In this document: positions 23,751-33,900 of the stretch, piece after piece
How the letters are laid out: the number at the start of each line of letters is the position of its first letter
Position numbering within the stretch: the first letter of the stretch is position 1
Assembly: GCF_007655135.1 (NCBI RefSeq)
Contig: NC_045129.1
Coordinates: 22,976,274-23,040,273 of the forward strand
Direction: 5' to 3'
Source: Punica granatum
Lineage: Eukaryota > Streptophyta > Magnoliopsida > Myrtales > Lythraceae
DNA length: 64,000 bases
The notes under the pieces: generated by a model
The model's database searches: none
What the model was told of the DNA's origin: nothing
The model's input: the letters and a program-made list of their open reading frames with translations, nothing else
Position numbers and translations under genes: made by a program

Positions 23751-26700
23751 CTAGCTCCCCGAACGTGCATGTCCTTGCACCCGAGCATTCTTTCAAGCGT
23801 TCAACCGAGTCACCCGACTCTCGAACACTTCCCCGACTCTTTCCTTGTATCCCGAGGCTAGGTAAATCACTCTTGACTTAGAGGAGTTAGGGCTTTTTAC
23901 ATTATTTGCATGGCTATGGAGTAATATGGTGCACAAAGCATGTTCACTTGCAAGACTTCATGTTTATGCACTTTTTACATTATATCATGCATGTTTATCC
24001 TCGATTAACATGTTAGCATGTCGGGAAACGTTTGGATCGACCCTCGGAAGACCTTCCCGACCCGAAATAAGCAAAAGAGCTCTCGGGTTTGCCTCAAGAA
24101 GAGGTAACCGAGACTTGGCTTGCTTTCCTCGGGTTAAGAACGGCCTTCTTAGCCCGATCCAAGTTCGATTCCCGAGTCTTCTCGTGTTTTCTTACATGCA
24201 TGAAGTCGGTATTGTTTTATCGATTCCTTAAATAACTTGTTTGTGCATGTTTGCATGTTCGAATGCGTTATTCAAATCATGGCAATACCGATTTTCGTTT
24301 AATCGTGTCATTTATCATGTTTGTCGTTTGAGCATGCGAGAAATGATTCGAAACGAGACGGGTAAACCTCGTGGAACCCCATTCGGGCCATGGGACTTCT
24401 CGGCTATCTCCAAAGAGAAGTGGCCGAGAGCCTCTTAGACTCGTACGGGTTGCATGAGGCTTCCTCTTCCCGTTTGGAGTCTGTTCTCGGCTTTCGTGTA
24501 ATTTACAATTTACATTATCGTCGCAATATCGCATGAAAATGTCTTTTCAAAACAAAGCATGCATGGATTCGGGTATCGATGACTCATTCGGGTCCATTCG
24601 GTTATGAGGGTAGTTTCGGTCATTGGACCAAATTATCCTCGATCCTTATGGAATCGTCTTGGTCGTCGAGTCGTGAATCGTTTTCACAATTAATGCATTC
24701 GGCATAACCCTTAAGCATCAATTCCACAAACGGGTTAATCGGGACGCTCACATGATTAAACCCACTTTACATTGACAAAGTTTACACGATTTGGCCATTA
24801 ACCGATAACTCGCGTCGATGAGTTGTCAAATGACGTCGGTGCCCTGTTCAAACTTATCAATTTCAAAACCCGAAACGCGCGGTCCGATGTAGCATGGACG
24901 TCTGAAAAGGGCTTTTGTGTCTCAACTTGAGTTTTTACCTGATTCCAAGTAACTCAGGTCATGATGCAGAAGATCTTTCTAGATCACTTCCGGGCAGACC
25001 GACCGGTTCTTTGGCTTTTTCGGGGTTCTTGCATAACCCTGGACGATCCAGGGAATTGGTCGACACCGGCTACAGGCCGAAGTGGCCCGCACTGCGATGT
25101 TTCCCCTTTTCTGAAAACAATTTTCAAATAAAGGGCAAAATCGTCATTTCACAATTCAACGACACTCTTAAGGTTAGCATGACAGAAACACTACAGTACG
25201 GGATAAGAACGGGCTACCTGTTCAGGTGCAGGTTCATCTGCATAGCCTTTTCTTATCTAACTGATGAGTTTCTGTCATCCTAACATAGACTCGGGTAACT
25301 AGAACGGTTATCTCTGTCAGAAAACATGCAAAATGTTGATTAACCTTTCACTCGACCTAACCAAACACTAGATAATGGTTAGGAGGAATTCTAGATTCCA
25401 AATCTAGAGTCAAAACACGAGTTTGGCTAATTCAGTGGAAATTCAGTATCACAATACAGAACAACTGTAAAATCAATCCACACACATGAGATTTGACTCT
25501 CTTTGTCAGGTTCTCAAAACAAAGCCGAATGCTAAAACATTGGCACGTGCTGGTTTGTCTAGGGTAGGATTTGCATGCCAAAAATACCCCGGATTAACAA
25601 CTTGTTAAAACACGTACACTCGATAATAACAAACACTTTGTCTATTATTAAGATGTTGCGTGTTATCTTTCCGCACCTGTTTGCCATGCGGGTCGAGCCT
25701 GATCCCTAGGCCGAATAATATTAGGGTTCAACGCCCTAATCATCGAGCACAGGGTTCAACGCCCTAATCAACACTCACAGGGTCCAACGCCCTATTCAGT
25801 GAGAGCGTGCGTCCATTGAATTTTAGTTCTTCGGTCTTTTCCCTAAACTCACGGTGAGTTAGAGTGGAATAATAACCGAATGCGAAACGACTGGAATTCG
25901 ACCCTTTTGTAATTTGTATTTATTGTTTTCGAGAGCATTGTAAGGACTTTTATTTTGTACATTTGTTCTGTAAGAATTCCAGTCGGTGAGCGAACGGTCC
26001 GAGAGTCGAATTAATCGAATCGGTCTAATGCTTGCCCAGACACAAGTAAATCCAAGATCTCGCGGTTTTGGTTCACGCAGGGATTCAACCTCCATGGTTC
26101 GATGAACTGTAACGCAAGATTGTGAAGCAACTCCCCGACATACGGGTTTACTTCTCTCTCGGCTTCTCAACCGACATCGTTTAATTCACCGAATCTCCGG
26201 TGTCAAAACGTGCGAGCCGAGTGCAGCTTAATTCATGCGGTAAATCATAAAACATGCAAGCCTAGCAAACTAGAGTACCGAAAGGGCATGCGGGATATAG
26301 GCCCGCACGTAACATGAACCCCCGAACACGAATTTTCCGGTTCCGCACAGATCAATGCCTTAACAACAAACTAGGTGTTCCATACCCCTAGACCCGGGTA
26401 ACTTATCCGCCCTCGACCTTCGGGTCGTAAAATGATAAGTGGCGACTCCTTCTCTCACGCGTGTCCGTCACGCGTCCCCACGGGAAGCTGGACACTCCCA
26501 AGCCGCGCGATCCAAAAGCGCGCAATGCGGGCCCCGACGAGAGTCCACATTCGGGTGCGTACAACCGATGTGCTTGCGAATACGGTTTTAATGAGCCTGT
26601 TATTGACATGTTTCTTGAAAGCTATTGCTCGGGTGACTCGGGGACTCGAAAGTCGGTTTTGCTCCGTTTAGATGATCGGAGCGAAGTTGTCCGTTTCTGT

Positions 26701-27776
26701 CGCCTGTTCGCGCCTCTGCGTGCTATACTGCTCGTGTTGGCGTGCTTTGTGTTTTGGGCAGAATGGTTTACTTGCCGGCCTCGACTGGAAATCGATAATC
26801 GAAGACGTCCCAGGAATCTGCGAACGGGGCTCTCTTAGTGGTTCCCAAGTTTTCTGATGTGTTCGGAGACCACTGCGATCTCCGTTTGTCAAAACGAGCC
26901 CCGAAGGTTTGCCGGGAGGCGTTCGTGGCCATTAAAATGCCACTCGGGAAACCGATATGCTTTGCTTGGTCCGAGCCAAAATGATTTCCTAGGCCCTAGG
27001 GTTTGCTGGGAGTGGATGGTGCAGAGTTCGGGCGTCAACATTTCCCTGAATAGGTTATGAGCACAAGATTCCCCGTGAAAGGGGCCCTTTTATTACTGGA
27101 ATGGTACTCGGGAAACCTAAATGGATTATGCAATGCGATCGGGGTTTATTTCCCAAGCCCTTGCGGTCCCTGGGATTGATTGGCGCAGATTTCGACGCTG
27201 ACGATTTGTTAAAAGAGTCTCCGGCTATGTCTTTCTATAGAAAAATGGCATCTTTTTCCAAGTCGGGATCCACTCGGGAGACCAAGATGAACTCCGAAAC
27301 GCAGTCTGAATCATGTTCCATGGTCCTGGTGGTCCTTGGGTGTGTATAGGTCTATTTCCGGGTGCCGTTTACTTGTCTGTAGATCGGGTGTCCCGGGAGC
27401 CCCGTTAGGAAGGCGTCTGCAAATGTTCGGGAGTGCCCCGGCTTAAGCAGGAGGCTTCTGAAATGCGCTTGGAGGTGCCATTGGTCATTTTGGTACCAAG
27501 AGGGATTTTTAAAGTCCCATATTGGATATCTTCTGACGCTCCGGTAATCCGGCGATGAATAGTGTCACAGTGCCGGCTTCTGTTATTTTGGGGTTCATTG
27601 TTTATCTTCCCTTTTGATTGCCCTTCTAAGCCTTTTGGAGGACCCTGCTTCTCTTCTGTAGTTCGTGCTCCCATGTTCGTGCGTTCGCCTCCGATTGTTG
27701 GGTCATGAATAGTAATCCGGACTTTGGCCGGGGATTATCGTGTAGGGAGCCGGTGGGCCAAAATGGGGTGCTGACA

Positions 27777-27790
27777 GCTTGCCCCTCTTT
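27777..27790 (-). promoter_or_regulatory. Polypurine tract of element D
   Basis: The minus-strand AAAGAGGGGCAAGC is identical to the A tract and abuts the LTR start at 27776. Confidence 0.9.
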
Positions 27791-27924
27791 GGTTGCATGC
27801 TCGGTTAGAGGATGTAGCCAAAGATTATAAGAAGCACCCCCTTTTAGGTCCGGCGACTGCTCTGATACCGTTCCCCCATGGCTGCTCATACCCTGCTTGG
27901 ATATATTGGGATATCGTGCCGAAA

Positions 27925-28425
27925 ATTAAAACCGGGATGGACCCGAATGGACCAGGATAGACCTGAATGAGACCGGGATGGACCCGAATGGACCAAGATA
28001 GACCCGAATGAGACTGGGATAGACCCGAATAGACTAGGATACACCTGAATGAGACCGGGATAGACCCGAATGGACCAGGATACACCTTAATGAGACCGGG
28101 ATAGACCCGAATAGACCAAGATAGAATTGAATGAGACCGGGATAGACCCGAATGGACCAGGATAGACCTGAATGAGACCGGGATAGACCGAATGGGCCGG
28201 GATAGACCCGAATAGACCCGGATAGACTCGAATGAGACCGGGATAAACCCGAATGAGACCAGGATAGACCCAAATGGTCCAGGATAGACCTGAATGAGAC
28301 TGGGATAGACCCGAATGAACCAGGATAGACCTGAATGAGACCGGGATAGACCCGAATGGGCCGGGATAGACCCGAATGCACCAGGATAGACCTGAATGAG
28401 ACCGAGATATACCCGAATAGGAATT
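27925..28425 (-). repeat. Minisatellite 1 of element D (about 41 bp = two 20-21 bp halves)
   Basis: About two dozen half units. In element sense the halves alternate between stem CGGG/CCCG and stem CAGG/CCTG around the same loop TCTAT. The array lies near the 3' end of the D internal region, the same place as the A, B and C minisatellites, but its sequence is different. Confidence 0.9.
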
Positions 28426-29686
28426 TGGAATTTAGAATTAGCGTGGAGCGCTATGTGATATGGCTCGTTTGGCGCTTGGTCTGGATCGTCTCATGCGCGG
28501 TGGCCGATGATGACCTACTATCGTTTGTCCTCTTTTTTGGGCGGTGTGGCGCATCCCTCGACTACTTCCGGCGCCTTGAGAGCACGACCTGCCGCGTGAG
28601 ACAGATATGAGTCCGTTAAGGAGGAGATGCCCCTTGGGGTTCCATGCGCATCGCGATGAAGTTGCTTCGTCGGTGCTCTGCCCCTGGGGTGGCGGTGTGT
28701 TTGATCTGCCGAAAGCCGGCTTTGCTGCTAGGGCGATTACTTGTTGCTCTGCCAGGTGCCGGCTTTATCGTAGGGGCGATTGTGGTTTGCTGGGGATGCC
28801 CCGGTCGTGCGATGAGGGACTCGAACTCTAGGGTAGAGCGCCTACGTATCTCGAGGCGTCGGAAATAGAAGTCCGCCGTAGTTCCCGCGTTTGTTGTACC
28901 TGTGATCCTGACATCATTAGTAAGTCATGGGATTATTAGCGATTTGTAAGCATAGGTAAAAGGAAGTATTTGTAATGCATGCTCTTCAGTTTCGGGTCGC
29001 CTGGGCGACCCGTGGAGAGTTTTTGCTTTGGTGATGCGAATGGGGGTCCCGCTTTCAGAGGCCCCGATGTGAGGCCTTCGGGGCTCCTGTTGGCCTTGCA
29101 TGGGCATATCGAGACGTTCTCAAAGGTGCCCAAGCGGCTCTATCGGTTGTTCGACGCGCCCGTGAGCTTAGGACCCTTCTCATCAGGGTGCCATAGGGCG
29201 GCTGCGTTTGTAACTCGCATGGGGAATTTTTTGTTCAAATTTGGTCAGACCTCGGTCTAGTCATTTTCAGAGTGTTATGACTAGACTCCCGGAAAGAAAT
29301 GTCTAGGATTTTGGCTTTGTGGTAGCCGATTGAAGGGTGGCTATGACCCGTTTTGGAGTTGTGCAATGACAAAGAGAAAAGAGAAAGCTTAGGGAGCACG
29401 TTGCCCAAGGCTGAAAAGATACACGGGTTCACGCTTGCCGTGAGATATACCCCCCCTTCTCTTCCGTCCTTCGGCTGGTGTTGGCTGTTTTAAACTATTT
29501 GGATTGCGTGCTTAGTCGCCCGCTGTGCTTGAAGAAGAATCCACCTTGGACGGTTCAGTTCGGTAGGAGAGCCGATCGGGGATCGTGTTAGAGTAGATAA
29601 CCTGGCCATTTCCCTTGGGGATCCTTGGTCCGCGCAGTGTGCGAAGGCCCAGGGTGACTGTTTTGTTTATCTCTCATTTTACTCTC
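28426..29686 (-). other. Non-coding D internal segment with GGATACGTAGGCGC-type box
   Basis: No gene. At 28836-28850 the minus strand reads GATACGTAGGCGCTC, shared with B (44001-44016) and C (56431-56445). The surrounding 150 bases also align in the three elements. Conserved boxes of this type are common in Ogre-like 3' regions by my recollection. The rest aligns to B 43200-43900 and C 56540-57280. Confidence 0.65.
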
Positions 29687-29839
29687 CTTTTGCTACGATC
29701 ACCCTCCTCGGGGCCGTACCTCTCAACCAAAAGGGGATGAACTCTCCTTTTGCCACGACCGCTCGCCTCGGAATATTCAGTCGTGCCTCTCTTTTGCCCT
29801 AACTTTTGCCTAGATCGCCCCGAGGGGTTTTCGACCTAG
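29687..29839 (-). other. Hairpin-GCAAAAG cassette, copy in element D
   Basis: Three minus-strand hairpins. The first has CTAGG with inner CCCC-TC-GGGG and GCAAAAG at 29809-29803. The second has CACGAC/GTCGTG (29748-29793). The third has TACG/CGTA with GCAAAAG at 29693-29687. The order and spacing match B and C. Confidence 0.75.
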
Positions 29840-30034
29840 CAGGCTCGATTCTTTTGTCTCTCGAGTTTGCAAGGGCGAAGGGTTCGAATAATTCGACCTC
29901 CGAGTGCATTACGTTCTGTCTCCGTCGAGGAGTTGCGTCTGCTGCTCCCCCTTTTTGTCGGGGTTTGTTGATTTCTTCTTTGAATTGGCGGTGCCGGAGT
30001 TTTATATCTCGGCGGTGCCTTGTTTTGTTCATTG

Positions 30035-30089
30035 GCGGGTTTTTCCCGCATCTTTTCTCTCTCTCTCTTCATTGGCAGGTTTTTCCCGC
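30035..30089 (-). other. Twin GCGGG-AAAAA-CCCGC hairpins in element D
   Basis: The first copy, 30035-30049, is perfect in the minus strand. The second, 30075-30089, has one stem mismatch. The same pair occurs in B and C with similar spacing. Confidence 0.7.
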
Positions 30090-31554
30090 TTCTTTTCGCT
30101 CTGTTTTTTTTTCTTGCTACTGGGGTTTGTATCGTGTCCCCATGTATTTGTTTTACTTTTCCCGACTTTTTCGTTGTTGCGGGTGCTTTAGTGCGCTTTG
30201 CCTTGCGGAGACTTGGTGTTTGTTCTTCATGCATTCGGAAGCCGAACTACGTGTTCTTCATCCTTGCAATCTTTACAAGTGATTTCCCCTATTGTCTAGA
30301 AAAGGAAAATGCAAAATTGCCCTAGGGAGTGTGTGACCGAGGTTGTCCTGATGCTTGCTGTGGAAGATGCCCATTCTTGATGCGGATGACTAGGAGCGTT
30401 CTAGTGTCGTTTGTTGGAGTGACCCACTATGGCGATCTCAGGGCAAACTTTAACTAGGGATGCCCCAGTGTACGTCGCTTGCCGAGGTCGTATTGTCGCG
30501 AGCTTCAACCGGGGATGCCCCAGTGTACGTCGCTTGGAAATGCTCATCGTGGCCGGATGATGTTCGAGGTGGTCTCGGTCTGAATGACGAACGTGAATGC
30601 CCTAATCTTCATTGTTAATGTGACCTGAGGTGGGCGCCTTGTACAATCATCGTCCCCGATCGTGCTTGTGGCTCCAGCATTAGTTGTACGCCGGAGAGGT
30701 GTGCTCTCAAAGCCGATAGGCATGTTTGTTTGTTGATTGAGACGGTTGCGCTGAAGGCATGCGGCTCGTTCGGATGCTTCCGTCGTCGGCTTCATAGGGG
30801 GTACCTCCTTGTCGGGCCCTTCCCTACTGAAGTATAGGAAGAAAGACCCGATAGGAGTTCTCGAGGAGGTGTGAACCCGCGCATCGCTCTTCGCCCGCGA
30901 CCGGCGTGTCCCTGTGAAGGATGACAAAGAGGATGATGCATTAGGTGATTATGCGGTGGAATATGTGGTAAGAAATGTAAGGTGGACCCATGGGAAATTC
31001 CTTCGTCCAGTGCGCGACCCATGGGGTGCCGCACGTGGGGGACACTCAATTCCGAGATCTAGTCATCGCCACCCTGGAGTGGGCAGACCGTGGCTAGGGG
31101 CCACATAGGTGTACTTTCCCCAATTGCTGGTTGGCATGCGCAGCCGTCTTAGGGAAGGCTTGAGAAGCCGGATCCCATGAGGACAGACGAATCGAACAAT
31201 TCCGACAGAACCAACAGGGCATCTTCGGGGCTGTCCTAGTGCGACTGTGAAGGGTTCGTTCATGCCGGGAGCTTGTTTGGGAATGCATATAAATGTAAAA
31301 GAGAGTTTATGGAAGAGTGCATGTTGCCCCAGTGGCTGGTTGATGGCCACAGTGGAGGGTGGGCAGGGATCATTCTCCGGTCGGAGATGTGACCGTGCTA
31401 GTGACTTTCGAGGCGGGTGGGCAGGGCCATGCTCTGTTCGTCGGAGCTGTTGCTTGTGATCTTTTGCGGTTGAAGGATTAGACTTGCCCCTCGGAGTATC
31501 GCTTGGATGAATTTGAATCCAAGTCGATTTTGAATTTTAGATGAGCCTGAAAGC
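30090..31554 (-). other. Non-coding D internal segment
   Basis: No gene. Two copies of the block GATGCCCCAGTGTACGTCGC (30457-30476 and 30511-30530) match the 55-bp repeats of C. The stretch 31030-31250 aligns with C 58700-58900 and B 41861-42060. Otherwise I see nothing recognisable. Confidence 0.6.
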
Positions 31555-32185
31555 AGTAAATGCGAGGTGTCAAAACCTGAAAGCAATAAATGCGGGGCCG
31601 AAGCCCAAAAGCAGTAAATACTGGGCCGGGGCCCGAAAGCAGTAAATGTAGGACCGAGGCCCGAAAGCAGTAAATGCAGGACCGAGGCCCGATGCGGGGC
31701 CGAAGCCCAAAAGTGGGGCCGGAACCCGATGCAGGGCCGAAACCCAAAAGTAAATGTAGGGCTGAAGGCCGATGTAAGGTCGAAGCCTAATGCGGTAAAT
31801 GCTGGGCCGGAGCCCGATGCGGGGCCGAAGCCCAATGCAATAAATGCGGGGTCGAAGCCCAATGCAATAAATGCGGGGCCGGAGCCCGATGCGGGGCCGA
31901 AGCCCAATGCAATAAATGCGGGGTCGAAGCCCAATGCAATAAATGCGGGGCCGGAGCCCGATGCAGGGCTGAAGCCCGATGCGGGGCCGAAGCCTGATGC
32001 AATAAATGCGGGGCTGAAGCCCAATGCAATAAATGCGGGGCCGGAGCCCGATGCGGGGCCGAAGCCCGATGCGGGGTCGGAGCCCGATGTCGGGCCGAAG
32101 CCCAATGCAGTAAATGCAGGGTTGGAGCCCGATGCAGGGCTGAAGCCTGGTGTGGGGCCGAAGCCCGATGCAATAAATGCGGGGT
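31555..32185 (-). repeat. Minisatellite 2 of element D (UUCG-hairpin units)
   Basis: Short units of about 18-28 bp built around GGGCCGAAGCCC, which reads GGGCTTCGGCCC in element sense. Variants put TCCG or TTCA in the loop. A shorter counterpart exists in C at 59215-59375, so D expanded it. Long open frames across it arise from the periodicity. Confidence 0.9.
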
Positions 32186-33009
32186 TGATAGGAAAGTGCA
32201 AGAAATGCGAAAGCAAAGGTCAATGCTGAGGAATAGCGTGAGGCGCTGGGATGCGGTGACGCTGATTTGCTTGCGATCTTGCTTTATGGAGCAAGGATGG
32301 GGACTCAGTGTTGAAATCCCAAGGAGCTGGATGGATGGAAGACGTTTGTTGTCTCAATTGTGGTCGATCAGTATTCATGCTTTCTTCTTGTGTAGAATTT
32401 CCTACAATGGGAAAAGAAAACAATGAGGGAGCAAACTATATTTGCGATTTCAGCGTAACGGCGTAGGGGGTTGAACTAGCCTGGTAGGCGTCGTGCGAGC
32501 GCACTGAGAGACATGCACAAGGTGTGTCGAGGATGCGTGCATAAGCAAGGTAGGGGTGTGCTCGCACGACGCGAAAATGGCACGCTCAGTTGTACTGATG
32601 GAAGCACCTATAGCATAGAGGGACGTGTGCTCCGCCATGCAATGACATAATCGATTGCGTGGGATTAATGGGGAGTTAGTGTTGCTTGGATGGTTGGCCC
32701 TTGAGCTACTGATCGTCTCGCCGTGGAGGAAGGGTGAGGACCATGAGAGGTCCACCTGCAAAGACTATCACAACTTTGTCTACCGTGTGGTAGTGTTAAA
32801 CGTCGTGTAAAACAGTAAATGGATAGGATGCATATAGTGCGTGAGTTTTCAAAGGATAATGTTGTCGTTCACATTGACTTGAAAGGTTCAAAGTACAATG
32901 CAAATTTTGTAAAATAGAGCCCTAAGCTGATTTGCCACCACACTCGGGGTTTGAGCGAGCGCGGCCTCGGAAAGCACCAGTTCTAGGCGAGGGCCTTGCG
33001 GAGATATCT
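32186..33009 (-). other. Non-coding D internal segment
   Basis: No gene. It aligns loosely with C 59376-60410. It has one copy of the block that is present three times as 110-bp repeats in C (59888-60220). Confidence 0.55.
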
Positions 33010-33325
33010 ATCCTAGAGTGCATGTGCGGACCTCCTCGAGCCCTCTTCCTAGACCTCTCCAGGGCGGCGTTCGCTCAAGCGAGCTCCTGACCGCATCTCT
33101 GTATCTTGGCACGGGTTTGCGAGAGCTCCCTCTAAGGTGGTTGGCCGGCGAGTTCTTCGTCTCTCAGCGACCTCTCGGTGATTGAACATAGTATTGATGA
33201 GGTCGATCATGTTGTCCCGGAATATACACCATTCGCGTTTTGTGGCGGGTCGGTGAGGTCCTCGTGTGTTGGTGGACTCTGTCGAGGCGCGGGCAGGAGG
33301 CCGAGCAAGGCGTCCCTTACCAAGA
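33010..33325 (-). pseudogene. Internally deleted relic of the ORF1-like gene
   Basis: 33016-33180 aligns with the C-terminal coiled-coil part of the C ORF (about 60421-60590). About 33270-33320 aligns with its first codons and the bases before them (about 61870-61920). Around 1.2 kb of the middle of the gene is missing, and the remaining frame is broken. It stands in the same place relative to the PBS as the intact gene in C. Confidence 0.7.
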
Positions 33326-33879
33326 TGACAGGAAAATCCGTTTAGGACAAGTCAACATGAATGACATCCTAATTTTTGAAAACTGCATGATGTATGTGTG
33401 GGAAGAGAGTAAATGCCCATGGCTTAATAGAAATTACATGTACATCGCTCTTGAAATGGAAAAGACTCAACTGGCTCGCAGGCCGACTCGATGGACTATT
33501 GTCGGAGTCGGGTTGAAGGCTTGCATGGAGGCATAGCATGATGCATGGTTCGGTGCTACAGGGACCGTGCTATCTATGGATGGGGGCTCCCGACTCAAGG
33601 GTGTGAATTCCTTGAAATCGAGTGAGGATCTTTGGGGGCCGGTTCGGTGGCATAGCCGACTCGATCCGTTCCCTTACTCGGAACCTCTGACTAACCTAGC
33701 TTCCTATTTTGGTGCCCGTGGGATTTCGGACAAGGTACTTAGAAACCCGCTAGAATGATGCGATGCAAGTGCGTAAAATAAATGTGCGCGAAATAAATGT
33801 GCTTAAAATAAATGTACGGAAAGCGATAAATAAACATGCAAGCAAGCAAACGGAATTGAGCCCGAACCCACTAAGTATG

Positions 33880-33897
33880 TCCCCAGTGGAGTCGCCA
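33880..33897 (-). promoter_or_regulatory. Primer binding site of element D
   Basis: The minus-strand TGGCGACTCCACTGGGGA lies three bases inside the 5' LTR. It starts TGG as expected for pairing with a tRNA CCA end. PBSs of this type in Ogre-like elements are reported to match a tRNA-Arg. Confidence 0.85.
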
Positions 33898-33900
33898 AGC

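Larger units (their letters stand above)
21659..26563 (+). mobile_element. Element H: solo Tat-type LTR (4905 bp), plus orientation
   Basis: It starts TGTCAGCACC (21659) and ends GGTGCGTACA (26563). TSD ACCGA is at 21654-21658 and 26564-26568. It lies in the 3' LTR of D. It belongs to the same family as G but in the opposite orientation. A TATA-like box is at 23257-23266. Confidence 0.92.
11878..27776 (-). repeat. 3' LTR of element D, about 5.9 kb, interrupted by solo LTRs G and H
   Basis: The minus-strand start is TGTCAGCACC at 27776 and the end is at 11878. The pieces are 11878-14479, 19581-21658 and 26569-27776. They align in order with the 5' LTR 33901-39012. Relative to this copy, the 5' LTR lacks about 227 bp (19931-20157) and about 560 bp (about 21321-21658 plus 26569-26793). 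The LTR holds short tandem copies near 19970, 20165, 20366 and 20528, which explains the first difference. Confidence 0.87.

Noticed and set aside
31398..32229. Long overlapping open frames on both strands (up to 272 codons)
   Set aside because: They follow the GC-rich D minisatellite. Several frames are open at once, which is typical of repeat-driven frames.
33880..33897. tRNA gene fragment
   Set aside because: Only the 18-base primer binding site is present; no cloverleaf sequence surrounds it. I saw no tRNA or rRNA gene in the window.
27777..33900. Hidden gag-pol in the D internal region
   Set aside because: I looked in all frames for RT, integrase and protease signatures and found none. 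Only repeats, cassettes and the ORF1 relic are present.
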